Of a stretch of 64,000 bases of DNA, positions 42,603-52,108 are shown in pieces. Origin of the DNA: Pseudomonas protegens CHA0 (GTDB taxonomy: Bacteria > Pseudomonadota > Gammaproteobacteria > Pseudomonadales > Pseudomonadaceae); NCBI RefSeq assembly GCF_000397205.1, contig NC_021237.1, positions 1,799,001 through 1,863,000 on the forward strand, written 5' to 3'. The position numbers and the translations under genes were made by a program. Under the pieces are notes generated by a model that saw only the letters and a program-made list of their open reading frames with translations, was not told the origin of the DNA and did not search any database. Every line of letters begins with the position of its first letter. The stretch's first letter is position 1.

Positions 42603-45497
42603 ATGAGTGAGCGTTTCACTCTGGTGCTATTGACCCACGAGGCCAAGGCGCTGGCACAGCGAGCGCTGCGCTACTACAGCAGCTTTGCCTGTTCCATCCT
42701 GGTTCTGGATTCCTCGGAAAAGGCGGACGAGTCTCTGGCTCGCCAATTCCCGAAGGTGGATTACCGCCACGTGCCACAGTTTTCCCGGCAGGACCAGCAG
42801 GGCAAGCTGACTTACGGTGTGGGCCTGGTCGACACGCTCTACCTGGCGATTGCCAGCGACACCGACTTTTTGATCGCCGATGGGATTAGCGCCGCGCTAG
42901 CTTTCCTTGATGCCCACCCCGATTACGCGGTCTGCCATGGCTATGGCCTGATGTATTCGGCGCGGGTCCTGGAAACCAGCTATTACCTGCGCGATCGCAA
43001 GGGGCCCGAAGACTTCGCCGCCGCGAACGGGCGTGAGCGGATCATGAGTTTCATGGGGCATTACCTGAGCCCCTTCAATGCCGTGACCCGCACCGATGTG
43101 CTGCGCCAGTGGTACAGCCAGTTGCCACCTGCGGTGAGCACCGAGTGGCTGGATATCGGTTACGCCTTCTTCCTGTTGGCCACTGCCAAGGCGCGGATCC
43201 TGCCGGTTCCGTTCATTGTTCGTGAGGCCAATAGGGAGGCCCTGGAGCGCACCGCCCGCATTCAGGCGTTGCTGAGCAGCAAGGATGCCGGCTCGTTGGC
43301 CCAGCATCAGCAATTTGCCGAGTTTCTTGCGACCCTGCCGCACAACTGCGAAGGCCCGGATGCGCAGCAGATGAAGCAGCTGGCGCTGGACAGCTTTGCC
43401 GCCTTGGCCGAGTGCCTTGAAAGTGGCCGTTCGCTCAAGGGTGTGATGATCTTTCGCTCCACCTGGAGCGAGGTCGGCAAGGACCCGGTGCGTGCTTTCG
43501 GCTCGGAGCAGTTTGTCGAAATGCCGTTCTACAACCAGCCGATGTTCGATCTGTTGACGCAGATCGAGTTTCTTGTGCATGCGATGCCTGCGGGGCGCCT
43601 GCAGCTCAATGAGCTGGAAGGGGTGCTGCTCAAGCAGGAGGAATTGCTGCGGGTGCACTCGAATGACACGGCGCGAACCCTTCGCAGCCGGCTGTGGGAA
43701 GCCATGGCGCTGAACCTGTTCAACTTCACCGTGGTCAAGCGCCTTGCCGAGTCGATGCGCGATACCGACGAAGTGGAGGTGTTCCGCGAACTGCAGGAGT
43801 GGGCAGCCCGCCTCAAGGCGCTGCCGGCCACCGATAGCAGCGCGTTGTTTGCCAATACCCAGTCCGGGCAGTTGTTCAGCTGGCTGGAAGGCCGTGGCCC
43901 GAAACCGGGTCAGTTCAAGTCGATCGCCCATCTGCTGGGAAGGCGCGCCGGTGGGCCGCAGTTTCAGATTCTGCTGCTCGACCTCGACGCCGACATGATC
44001 AAGTTGCAAGCCACTTTCGATTCCCTGATGGCCAACCACTGCAAGGCATTCAAGCTGGTGGTGCTGACCACCGGCGATCTGCCGGCGATGACCACGGCAC
44101 AGGACACTGTGCACTTCGTCAAGGTCAGCCAGGGCAACTATATCGAGCGCCTGAATCAGCTGGTGGCGCAGTCCACAGCGCACTGGGTACTCCTGATGGA
44201 GGCGGGTGACCAGCTCACCGCAAGCGGGCTGCTGCGGGCAAGCCTGGAGTTGCTGGGCGCCGAAGGCATCAGGGCCGTGGCGATGGATGAGGTGCAGCGG
44301 CAAGCCGATGGCACCTTGCGTCACGTGTTCCGTCCCGGAGTCAATCTGGACCTGCTGCAAAGCGCCCCCAATCTGATGGCGCGCCATTGGCTGCTGCACC
44401 GTGAAGTGCTGGTGCAGGCAGGTGGGTTCAATCGCGAGTTTGCTCGGGCCGTCGAGCTGGATCTGGTTCTGCGCCTGATCGAGGACGGTGGTCTGGCCGG
44501 CCTGGCTCATCTCGCCGAGCCGCTGCTGATCTGCCAGGCTGCGCCAGCCGGGGAAAATGCCGAGGAGCGCCAGGTACTGAGCCGTCACCTGGCCAATCGT
44601 GGTTATCGGGCCCAGGTCAGTTCTGCCCAGCCAGGGACCTACCAGATCGACTATCAACATGCCGAGCGGCCGCTGGTTTCGATCATTCTGCCGAGCCAGG
44701 ACAACTTCGCCGAGCTGCAACGCTGTCTGGTGAGTGTGCTGCAACGCACCCGCTACCAGCGTTACGAGGTGCTGATTGCCGAGAACCACAGCCAGAACGC
44801 CGAACTCGATAGCTGGCTGGCCAGCCTGGAACGCCAGGGGGAGCGGATCCGGGTGTTGCGCAGCGGCCAGCGGGTGAGCACTTCGGCACTGCACAATGCA
44901 GCCTGCGCTGAAGCCAAGGGGGAGTACCTGTTGCTGCTTTCGGCCGATGCCGAAGTGGTCAATGCCAACTGGATCGACAGCCTGCTCAACCAGGTACAGC
45001 GTCCGGAGATCGGGATTGTCGGCGCCAGGCTGGTGAATGAGCGCGGCATGACCACCCAGGCGGGCCTGATCCTCGGCCTCAATGGCCAGCTGGGCGCAGC
45101 CTTCGCCGGAGAGGCCAAGGATGCTCCGGGCTACATGAACAGCCTCTGGGTGGAGAAGAACTACTCGGCGGTATCCGGCGTCTGCCTGATGATCGCCAAG
45201 GCGTTGTTCGAGGCCGTAGGTGGTTTGGACGAGGAGCATTTCGACCAGGCCTTCGCCGATGTCGACCTGTGCCTGAAGGTGGCCGATGCCGGTTATCTCA
45301 CCGTCCTGACTCCGCAAGCGCAGGTCATGCATCCCGGCACCCTGGCGCAAGATCCACAGGCCTTGGCAGCCCTGAAAGACAAATGGGCGGCGCGCTTTGC
45401 GCAGGATACGGCCTACAACCAGAACCTGGCGTTGACTGGCAAGGGCTTTGCGCTGGGGGCCGCGAGCGCGGTGAACTGGAACCAGTTGCTGGGATAA
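42603..45497 (+). CDS. Large two-part glycosyltransferase (Fgt2-like, TIGR00180-type N terminus)
   Basis: A 964-residue protein. The N-terminal about 220 residues (SERFTLVLLTHEAKALAQRALRYYSSFACSILVLDSSE) match TIGR00180-type glycosyltransferases. A degenerate GT-A segment lies at about 460-680 (LLMEAGDQLTASGLLRAS). A GT2 domain is at about 695-925 (PLVSIILPSQDNFAELQRCLVSVLQRT, GEYLLLLSADAEVV, GGLDEEHFDQAFADVDLCLKV). Its two C-terminal modules resemble modules 2 and 3 of the 1190-residue neighbour, suggesting duplication. The start MSERFTL (42603) replaces a 13-residue extension. It heads a tight unit with pseB-pseI and probably acts on flagellin. Confidence 0.84.
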   Translation: MSERFTLVLLTHEAKALAQRALRYYSSFACSILVLDSSEKADESLARQFPKVDYRHVPQFSRQDQQGKLTYGVGLVDTLYLAIASDTDFLIADGISAALAFLDAHPDYAVCHGYGLMYSARVLETSYYLRDRKGPEDFAAANGRERIMSFMGHYLSPFNAVTRTDVLRQWYSQLPPAVSTEWLDIGYAFFLLATAKARILPVPFIVREANREALERTARIQALLSSKDAGSLAQHQQFAEFLATLPHNCEGPDAQQMKQLALDSFAALAECLESGRSLKGVMIFRSTWSEVGKDPVRAFGSEQFVEMPFYNQPMFDLLTQIEFLVHAMPAGRLQLNELEGVLLKQEELLRVHSNDTARTLRSRLWEAMALNLFNFTVVKRLAESMRDTDEVEVFRELQEWAARLKALPATDSSALFANTQSGQLFSWLEGRGPKPGQFKSIAHLLGRRAGGPQFQILLLDLDADMIKLQATFDSLMANHCKAFKLVVLTTGDLPAMTTAQDTVHFVKVSQGNYIERLNQLVAQSTAHWVLLMEAGDQLTASGLLRASLELLGAEGIRAVAMDEVQRQADGTLRHVFRPGVNLDLLQSAPNLMARHWLLHREVLVQAGGFNREFARAVELDLVLRLIEDGGLAGLAHLAEPLLICQAAPAGENAEERQVLSRHLANRGYRAQVSSAQPGTYQIDYQHAERPLVSIILPSQDNFAELQRCLVSVLQRTRYQRYEVLIAENHSQNAELDSWLASLERQGERIRVLRSGQRVSTSALHNAACAEAKGEYLLLLSADAEVVNANWIDSLLNQVQRPEIGIVGARLVNERGMTTQAGLILGLNGQLGAAFAGEAKDAPGYMNSLWVEKNYSAVSGVCLMIAKALFEAVGGLDEEHFDQAFADVDLCLKVADAGYLTVLTPQAQVMHPGTLAQDPQALAALKDKWAARFAQDTAYNQNLALTGKGFALGAASAVNWNQLLG

Positions 45498-45504
45498 GGA
45501 ATCA

Positions 45505-46509
45505 ATGATGTTCAACGGCAAATCCATTTTCATTTCCGGTGGCACCGGCTCCTTCGGGCGCAACTTCATTCGACGCCTGCTGGAGCAGTATCAGCCCAAG
45601 CGGGTCGTGGTGTTCTCTCGCGATGAGCTCAAGCAGTACGAGATGCAGCAGACCTTCAATGCGCCCTGCATGCGTTACTTCCTCGGCGATGTTCGCGATG
45701 CCGAGCGCTTGCGCCAGGCGATGCGGGGTATCGACTATGTGGTGCATGCCGCGGCGCTGAAACAGGTGCCGGCGGCCGAATACAACCCCACGGAGTGCAT
45801 TCGCACCAACGTCAATGGCGCTGAAAACATCATTGCTGCGGCCATCGACAACGGGGTACAGAAGGTCGTTGCCTTGTCCACCGACAAGGCTGCGAGCCCG
45901 ATCAACCTGTATGGCGCCACCAAGCTGCTGTCGGACAAGCTGTTCGTGGCGGCGAACAACATCGCGGGTGAGCAGGCCACTCGATTTGCCGTGGTGCGCT
46001 ATGGCAACGTTGCAGGTTCCCGAGGTTCAGTGGTGCCGTTCTTCAGCCAGCTGATTGCCAAGGGTGCAACGGAGCTGCCCATTACCGATGAGCGCATGAC
46101 CCGCTTCTGGATCACCCTGGACCACGGGGTGCAATTTGTTCTGGACAGCTTCGCGCGGATGCACGGCGGGGAGATTTTCGTGCCGAAGATTCCGTCGATC
46201 CGCATCGTCGATCTGGCCTTGGGGATGGCCGCGCACTTGCCACACAAAGAGGTGGGGATTCGTCCGGGGGAGAAGCTCCATGAGTTGATGGTGCCTCTGG
46301 ATGATGCGCGCATGACCCTGGAGTTCGACGATCACTACACGATCCAGCCCTCCATCCGCTTTACCAGCGTCAACGTTGATTTTGCCGTGGACGGCAAGGG
46401 CGAGCGGGGCGTTTCTGTGGCCGAGGATTTCGAGTATCGCTCCGATACCAATCCGGAGTTTCTGTCGGTCGGGCAGATAGCCGAACTGCACACCGGGATC
46501 GCACCATGA
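45505..46509 (+). CDS. pseB: UDP-N-acetylglucosamine 4,6-dehydratase (inverting) PseB
   Basis: A 334-residue extended SDR enzyme. The NAD(P)-binding motif is GGTGSFGRNFIRRLL, and the catalytic region LSTDKAASPINLYGATKLLSDKLF carries the YxxxK pair. It converts UDP-GlcNAc to UDP-2-acetamido-2,6-dideoxy-beta-L-arabino-hexos-4-ulose, step 1 of pseudaminic acid synthesis. Two adjacent ATG codons (45505, 45508) are possible starts; the second has the better distance to AAGGA. It begins 8 bp after the glycosyltransferase and its stop overlaps the pseC start by 4 bp. Confidence 0.92.
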   Translation: MMFNGKSIFISGGTGSFGRNFIRRLLEQYQPKRVVVFSRDELKQYEMQQTFNAPCMRYFLGDVRDAERLRQAMRGIDYVVHAAALKQVPAAEYNPTECIRTNVNGAENIIAAAIDNGVQKVVALSTDKAASPINLYGATKLLSDKLFVAANNIAGEQATRFAVVRYGNVAGSRGSVVPFFSQLIAKGATELPITDERMTRFWITLDHGVQFVLDSFARMHGGEIFVPKIPSIRIVDLALGMAAHLPHKEVGIRPGEKLHELMVPLDDARMTLEFDDHYTIQPSIRFTSVNVDFAVDGKGERGVSVAEDFEYRSDTNPEFLSVGQIAELHTGIAP

Positions 46510-47669
46510 TTCCTTATGGTCGCCAAAGCCTTGACCAGGAGGATATCGATGCCGTGCTGGGGGTCTTGCACTCCGACTGGTTGACCCAGGGGCCAACAAT
46601 CGAGTCTTTCGAGCAGGCAATGGCGACCGTCTGCAAGGCAGCCTATGGCGTAGCGGTGTGCAACGCCACTGCCGCCTTGCATATTGCTTGCCTGGCGGCG
46701 GGCCTGGGGCCGGGCGATAGGTTATGGACCACTCCTAACACGTTCCTCGCGTCGGCCAACTGTGGTCGTTACTGTGGTGCGGATGTGGACTTTGTCGATA
46801 TCGATCCGCGGACCTGGAACCTCGACGCCGAGGCATTGGCCCTCAAGCTGCAAGCGGCCGAGGCCAGCGGGGCATTACCCAAGGTGGTGATCGCGGTGGC
46901 GTTCTCGGGGCAGAGCTGTGATATGCGACGCCTGGCGGAACTGGCCGAGTGTTATGCCTTCACCTTGATCGAGGATGCCTCCCACGCGGTGGGCGCCAGC
47001 TATGCGGGGCGTCCGGTTGGCTGTGGAGAATTCGCTGCGATGACGGTGTTCAGCTTTCATCCGGTGAAGATCATCACCAGTGCCGAAGGTGGAATGGTCA
47101 TGACCAATAGCCCGGAGCTGGCGGATCATCTGCGTCGTCTGCGTAGCCATGGCATGACCCGCGACCCGGCGCAGATGGTGGGCCAGAGCCATGGCCCATG
47201 GTATTACCAGCAGGTCGAACTGGGCTTCAACTACCGCATGACCGATCTTCAGGCGGCGCTCGGGCGTTCGCAGTTGAATAAGCTACCGGGCTTTTTACAA
47301 CGCCGGCGTTATCTTGCAGAGCGTTATCAGCATCTGTTGCAGGGCCTGCCGTTGAGCCTGCCCCAGGCTCAACCTGATGCTCACTCGGCCTGGCACCTGT
47401 ATGTCGTGCGCTTGCAACTCCAGCACATCAAACACTCGCACCGTGAGGTCTTCGAGGGGCTGCGCAAGGCTGGGATCGGAGTCAACCTGCATTACATCCC
47501 AGTGCACCTGCAACCCTACTACCGGGATCTGGGTTTTGCTGAGGGTGATTTCCCCGAGGCGGAGCGTTATTACGCCCAGGCCGTCAGTTTGCCGATGTAT
47601 CCCGGGCTGACGGATGACCAGCAGGACTACGTTGTACAGCAATTGCGACATTGGATTCAGGAGCTGTAG
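46506..47669 (+). CDS. pseC: Pseudaminic acid pathway aminotransferase PseC
   Basis: A 387-residue DegT/DnrJ/EryC1 family PLP enzyme. EDASHAVGASYAGRPVG and the PLP lysine in FSFHPVKIITSAEGGMV are typical, with VELGFNYRMTDLQAALGRSQL downstream. It makes UDP-4-amino-4,6-dideoxy-beta-L-AltNAc from the PseB product, step 2 of CMP-pseudaminate synthesis. Translation is coupled to pseB through ATGA; pseF follows 5 nt after the stop. Confidence 0.92.
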   Translation: MIPYGRQSLDQEDIDAVLGVLHSDWLTQGPTIESFEQAMATVCKAAYGVAVCNATAALHIACLAAGLGPGDRLWTTPNTFLASANCGRYCGADVDFVDIDPRTWNLDAEALALKLQAAEASGALPKVVIAVAFSGQSCDMRRLAELAECYAFTLIEDASHAVGASYAGRPVGCGEFAAMTVFSFHPVKIITSAEGGMVMTNSPELADHLRRLRSHGMTRDPAQMVGQSHGPWYYQQVELGFNYRMTDLQAALGRSQLNKLPGFLQRRRYLAERYQHLLQGLPLSLPQAQPDAHSAWHLYVVRLQLQHIKHSHREVFEGLRKAGIGVNLHYIPVHLQPYYRDLGFAEGDFPEAERYYAQAVSLPMYPGLTDDQQDYVVQQLRHWIQEL

Positions 47670-47673
47670 CGCC

Positions 47674-48381
47674 ATGAGCTCGATCGCGATTATCCCCGCC
47701 CGAGGTGGCAGCAAGCGAATTGCGAGGAAGAACCTCAAGCCCTTCGATGGCGTGCCGATGCTCGCCCGTTCTATCGATAAGGCGCTGGGTTCGGGGTTGT
47801 TCCAGCGCGTGGTGGTCAGCACCGACGATCCCGAGATCGCCGAGCTGGCCATTGCCTGTGGCGCAGAGGTGCCTTTTGTCCGACCGCAGGCTCTGGCGGA
47901 TGACTTCACCGGCACTGCGGCGGTGATCGTGCATGCCTTGCAAGCGTTGCGGGAGCTGGGGCAGCAATTCGAATATGCCTGTTGCATCTATGCCACCGCC
48001 CCCCTGTTGCAACTGCGTTTTTTGCGCCAGGGGCTGGCGTTGCTGGAGCAGCATCAGGACAGGTCGTTTGCCTTTTCGGTGTGCAGTTTTGGTTTTCCGG
48101 TGCAACGGGCGCTGACGCTCGACGAGCAGGGCGCTCTGGGCGCGCTGTATCCGGAGTTCAGTCAGGCCCGCTCCCAGGATTTGCCCGTGGCCTATCAGGA
48201 TGCGGCGCAGTTCTACTGGGGTAGAAGCCAGGCCTGGCTGGAGGGGGAGGCGTTGTTCTCTTCTCGCAGCTTGCCGGTGATCCTGCCGCGTCACCTGGTT
48301 CAGGATATCGACACCGAAGAGGATTGGCGGCGGGCGCAATACCTGTACGCCGCGCTCAAGGCCGCAGGAGAGCTGGAGTGA
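47674..48381 (+). CDS. pseF: Pseudaminic acid cytidylyltransferase PseF
   Basis: A 235-residue CMP-sugar synthetase. The N-terminal nucleotide-binding motif IIPARGGSKRIARKNLKPFDG is diagnostic, with STDDPEIAELAIACGAEVPFVRP and LPRHLVQDIDTEEDW as in CMP-Neu/Pse synthetases. It activates pseudaminate with CTP as the last step before transfer. The start MSSIAIIPARGG (47674) is chosen over an upstream in-frame ATG inside pseC. It overlaps the next gene by GTGA. Confidence 0.92.
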   Translation: MSSIAIIPARGGSKRIARKNLKPFDGVPMLARSIDKALGSGLFQRVVVSTDDPEIAELAIACGAEVPFVRPQALADDFTGTAAVIVHALQALRELGQQFEYACCIYATAPLLQLRFLRQGLALLEQHQDRSFAFSVCSFGFPVQRALTLDEQGALGALYPEFSQARSQDLPVAYQDAAQFYWGRSQAWLEGEALFSSRSLPVILPRHLVQDIDTEEDWRRAQYLYAALKAAGELE

Positions 48382-49883
48382 GGGTGCTGATCCGGGCTGA
48401 CGCCTCGCCGGCGATCGGCAGCGGCCACGTGGCCCGCTGCCTGACCCTGGCTCAGGTGTTGCGCCAGCAGGGGGCCGAAGTTGCATTCGCCTGCCGTCGC
48501 CTGCCCGGCAATCGCTTGGCGGCCTTGCAAGCTGAAGGTTTTCCGACCGTTGCACTGCCTGAGTTCTATACCGATGAGAACCCTCGGTTGGGTATCGAAG
48601 CGCCCTTGCCCTGGCAGGCCGATATCGCGGCACTGCAGGAAGCCCTGGTAGATCAGCCGGCCTTCGACTGGGTGCTGGTGGATCACTACGGCCTTGATCA
48701 TCAGTGGCAAAGCGCCGCTCGCCGATGGGCGCCGCGGATCGCCGCGATCGATGATCTGGCCAACCGCCGGCATGCCGCAGATCTGTTGCTGGACCAGAAC
48801 TTCAGTGGTTCGGCCGAGGCGTATGCCGGGTTGTACGGCACACAGTGCCGGACCTTGTTCGGGCCGCACTTTGCCTTGCTGCGTGAGGAGTTCCGGCGCC
48901 CTCCGATCCTGATTCGGCCGCAGGCCCAGCGGCTGCTGGTGAACTTTGGAGGTTTTGATGCTGCCGGCCAGACCCACAAGGCCATGCTGGAGCTGGCGGA
49001 CCTGCATGAACTGCAGGTGGATTTTGTTGCTGGCAGTGGCAACCCGGATTGGCAGGCCATGCAGATGCTGGCAGCAGACCGGCCGAACTGGCACTTGCAC
49101 AGTTATGTGAACGACTTCGCCGGGTTGCTGGCCGAAGCAGACCTGTGCCTGGGGGCCGGGGGCGGTACCAGTTGGGAGCGTGCGGTGCTGGGCGTGCCTA
49201 CGTTGTGCATCACCGTGGCCGGCAATCAGCAGGCCAATGCCCGGCTGTTGGCTGAAGCGGGTGCCCACTTGTACCTGGGGCCTTGTGAGCAGGTGGAAGT
49301 CGGACAACTGCGCGATGCCGTGAAGCTCATGCTGGGCAACCCTGGGCTGCGCCATAGCCTGGCTGCTCGTGCCCGGAAACTGGTCGATGGCCTGGGCTCG
49401 CAGCGGGTGGCCGCGGCGCTGTTCGCGGCGGCAGTTCGTCTGCGACCGGCGACCCTTGACGATGCCCGGCTGCTATTTGACGGGCGCAATAGTGATCTGG
49501 TCAGGCGCTGGTCGCAGCAGCCCGAGGCCATCGACTGGTGGAACCATGTGCAGTGGCTGGAGGCCTGTCTGAGCGACCCACAGTGTTTGCTGCTGATCGC
49601 CGAGTTGCCAGATGGCCCTCTGGGAATGCTGCGTTATGACCGGGAGGGAGGGCAGGCCGAGGTGTCGATCTACCTGTTTGCCGGACGCTTCGGCCTAGGC
49701 TGGGGGCAGGTTCTACTGGAGCAGGGGGAGGCCTGCCTGCTGCGCCATTGGCCCGATGTGCAGCGCCTGCGGGCACAGGTCCTGTCGAATAACCAAGTGT
49801 CGCTGAGTTTGTTTCGCCGGGCTGGCTATCGCCAAGGCGCCTGCGAATTCACCCGTATGTTGAAGGAACATCTGGATGACTAG
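48378..49883 (+). CDS. PseG-PseH fusion: UDP-sugar hydrolase and N-acetyltransferase
   Basis: A 501-residue fusion. Residues 1 to about 345 are a PseG GT-B-like hydrolase (RVLIRADASPAIGSGHVARCLTLA, DHYGLDHQWQ, LVNFGGFDAAG, GAGGGTSWERAVLGVPTLC). Residues about 350-501 are a GNAT domain of PseH type (RLRPATLDDARLLFDGRN, GMLRYDREGGQAEVSIYL, AQVLSNNQVSLSLFRRAGY). They catalyse N-4 acetylation (PseH, step 3) and removal of UDP (PseG, step 4). The GTG at 48378 overlaps the pseF stop by 4 bp. In many organisms these are two proteins. The C terminus overlaps pseI by 8 bp. Confidence 0.9.
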   Translation: MRVLIRADASPAIGSGHVARCLTLAQVLRQQGAEVAFACRRLPGNRLAALQAEGFPTVALPEFYTDENPRLGIEAPLPWQADIAALQEALVDQPAFDWVLVDHYGLDHQWQSAARRWAPRIAAIDDLANRRHAADLLLDQNFSGSAEAYAGLYGTQCRTLFGPHFALLREEFRRPPILIRPQAQRLLVNFGGFDAAGQTHKAMLELADLHELQVDFVAGSGNPDWQAMQMLAADRPNWHLHSYVNDFAGLLAEADLCLGAGGGTSWERAVLGVPTLCITVAGNQQANARLLAEAGAHLYLGPCEQVEVGQLRDAVKLMLGNPGLRHSLAARARKLVDGLGSQRVAAALFAAAVRLRPATLDDARLLFDGRNSDLVRRWSQQPEAIDWWNHVQWLEACLSDPQCLLLIAELPDGPLGMLRYDREGGQAEVSIYLFAGRFGLGWGQVLLEQGEACLLRHWPDVQRLRAQVLSNNQVSLSLFRRAGYRQGACEFTRMLKEHLDD

Positions 49884-50928
49884 TTTCAAGATTGGCTCGC
49901 GCTTCGTGGGCGCCGGCCATGGGCCGTTGATCATTGCGGAGATGAGCGGCAACCATAACCAGTCGCTGGATGTGGCCTTGCAGATTGTCGAGGCAGCGGC
50001 CAGGGCCGGTGCCCATGCACTGAAGTTGCAGACCTATACCGCCGACACCATGACGCTGGACCTCGCTCAGGGCGAGTTCTTCATCAAGGACCCGGACAGC
50101 CTCTGGGCCGGATCATCGCTCTACCAGCTTTACCAACAGGCCCACACACCCTGGGAATGGCATCAGCCGATCTTTGCCCGGGCCAAGGCCCTGGGCATGC
50201 TGGCCTTCTCCACGCCATTCGATGAGAGCGCCGTGGATTTCCTGGAAAGCCTCGACGTTCCGGCCTACAAGATCGCCAGTTTTGAAAACACCGACCTGCC
50301 GTTGATTCGCCGGGTGGCCGCTACCGGCAAGCCGCTGATCATCTCCACTGGCATGGCCAGCATTGCCGAGCTGGACGAAAGTGTCCGGGCTGCACGACAG
50401 GCGGGTTGCCGCGATCTGGTGCTGCTCAAGTGCACCAGCACCTATCCTGCATCACCGACCAACAGCAATCTGCTGACCATTCCTCATCTGCGGGAGTTGT
50501 TCGGCTGTGAGGTGGGCTTGTCCGATCACAGCATGGGTGTCGGTGTGTCCGTGGCGGCGGTGGCGCTAGGTGCCACAATGATCGAGAAACATTTCACCCT
50601 GGATCGAGCTGCCGGTGGGGTCGACGCCAGCTTCTCCCTGGAGCCTGCAGAGATGGCCAGCCTGGTGCTGGAAACCGAGCGGGCCTGGCAGGCCATGGGG
50701 CAGGTCAGCTATGGCGCCACCCAGGCCGAGAGCAAATCACTGGTTTACCGCCGGTCGCTGTATGTCACCCAAGACATGCAGGCCGGAGAGCTGTTCAGCG
50801 CCGACAACGTGCGGGCCATCCGTCCCGGGCTGGGGCTCGCTCCCAAGCACTATGACGCCCTGCTTGGCCGTCGCGCGCGCCAGGCCCTCAAGCGCGGCAC
50901 CGCGCTGGACTGGGCATTCGTCGAGTAG
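49876..50928 (+). CDS. pseI: Pseudaminic acid synthase PseI
   Basis: A 350-residue NeuB-family enzyme. The TIM barrel begins PLIIAEMSGNHNQSLDVALQIVEAAARAGAHALKLQTYTADTMTL, with LLKCTSTYPASPTNSNLLTI and VGLSDHSMGVGVSVAAVALGATMIEKHFTLDR further on. The C-terminal antifreeze-like (SAF) domain includes RSLYVTQDMQAGELFSADNVRAIRPGLGL. It condenses 6-deoxy-AltdiNAc with phosphoenolpyruvate to pseudaminate, step 5. Its ATG lies within the last codons of the PseG-H gene. It is the last gene of the pse unit. Confidence 0.93.
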   Translation: MTSFKIGSRFVGAGHGPLIIAEMSGNHNQSLDVALQIVEAAARAGAHALKLQTYTADTMTLDLAQGEFFIKDPDSLWAGSSLYQLYQQAHTPWEWHQPIFARAKALGMLAFSTPFDESAVDFLESLDVPAYKIASFENTDLPLIRRVAATGKPLIISTGMASIAELDESVRAARQAGCRDLVLLKCTSTYPASPTNSNLLTIPHLRELFGCEVGLSDHSMGVGVSVAAVALGATMIEKHFTLDRAAGGVDASFSLEPAEMASLVLETERAWQAMGQVSYGATQAESKSLVYRRSLYVTQDMQAGELFSADNVRAIRPGLGLAPKHYDALLGRRARQALKRGTALDWAFVE

Positions 50929-51159
50929 CCCTTTGTATGGCAGTTTCGGCAAAATAGCGTGACCTGTGAGTCATAACGTGCATCTTCACTGTATTGTATC
51001 GCCCGGGAAGATGGCGCCAGCCCTGTGTGACAGGTCCAGTGATAGCCCTTGGTTCTTCTCGATACCGCCGTGTTTCGGCGCAAGTATCTGTGTTTTTTCG
51101 GCAGCCCCTGCTCGGTCATCGCGCGGGGGTATTGAGCTGTTTATTATTGGGAAGCCGTA

Positions 51160-52086
51160 ATGATTGGCATAAAAAGCATTGCGAGCTACGTGCCTGTAGC
51201 CGGCGTGGACAATTACGCACAAGGTGCAAAATTCGCCAAGGATGAAGAGTTCATCCTGGGCAAGATCGGTTCGGCCTTCCTGCCGCGCAAAGACGCCGGG
51301 CAAGAAACCTCCGATCTGTGTGTCGAAGCAGTCAATGCATTGTTTGCCGCTAACCCGGAACTCAAGCGCGAAGCCATCGATGTGTTGATCGTGGTTACCC
51401 AGAACGGTGACGAAGAAGGTTTGCCTCACACTGCGGCGATCGTACAGGACAAGCTGGGCCTGCCCACCACCGTCGCGGCCTTTGATATTTCCCTGGGTTG
51501 CTCCGGGTACGTCTACGGCATCTATGCCATCAAGGGGTTCATGGAAGCTGCTGGCCTGAAGAATGGCCTGCTGGTCACCGCTGACCCTTACTCGAAGATT
51601 GTCGATCCCGAAGATCGCAATACCACCATGCTGTTCGGTGACGCCGCCACGGCCACCTGGCTGGGCGAAGACGCCACCTGGCAGCTGGGCAAGGCCAAGT
51701 TCGGTACCGATGGCTCGGGGGCTCCGCACCTGAAGGTCACCGATGGTGTGTTCTTCATGAACGGCCGCCAGGTGTTCAACTTCGCTCTGCTGAAAGTGCC
51801 GGCACACCTGCACGAGTTGCTGGATGAGTCGGGGCTGAAGTCTGACGATATCGATGCCTTCTGCATTCACCAGGGCAGCGCGGCGATCGTCGATGCGGTG
51901 GCCCGGCGTTTCGAAGGCAACCCCGACAAGTTCATCAAGGACATGGTGGAGACCGGCAATACCGTGTCCTCCAGCATTCCGCTACTGCTGGAAAAGCACA
52001 TGTTCGATTCCAGTTGGAAGCGCGTTGCCCTCAGTGGCTTCGGCGTTGGTCTGTCCTGGGGATCGGCCATCATCTACCGCTCCTGA
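51160..52086 (+). CDS. 3-oxoacyl-ACP synthase III-like (KAS III) of the glycosylation island
   Basis: A 308-residue thiolase-fold enzyme with the KAS III triad in order: Cys114 (ISLGCSGYVYG), His237 (FCIHQGSAAI) and Asn267 (ETGNTVSSSIPLLLEKH). All catalytic residues are present. It is unlikely to be the housekeeping FabH, given its place between pseI and the Maf gene. KAS III genes recur in Pseudomonas flagellin glycosylation islands, where a role in making an acyl group for the glycan is inferred. It has 231 bp upstream and a strong terminator downstream, so it is a separate transcription unit. Confidence 0.88.
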   Translation: MIGIKSIASYVPVAGVDNYAQGAKFAKDEEFILGKIGSAFLPRKDAGQETSDLCVEAVNALFAANPELKREAIDVLIVVTQNGDEEGLPHTAAIVQDKLGLPTTVAAFDISLGCSGYVYGIYAIKGFMEAAGLKNGLLVTADPYSKIVDPEDRNTTMLFGDAATATWLGEDATWQLGKAKFGTDGSGAPHLKVTDGVFFMNGRQVFNFALLKVPAHLHELLDESGLKSDDIDAFCIHQGSAAIVDAVARRFEGNPDKFIKDMVETGNTVSSSIPLLLEKHMFDSSWKRVALSGFGVGLSWGSAIIYRS

Positions 52087-52108
52087 GTTTCAGCTCGCAG
52101 CGGCACAG

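Noticed and set aside
42897..45569. An 890-codon open frame antisense to the second large glycosyltransferase
   Set aside because: It is a high-GC shadow: the plus-strand frame has clear GT motifs and normal codon bias, and the antisense translation is low-complexity, rich in Gln/His/Leu, with no domain.
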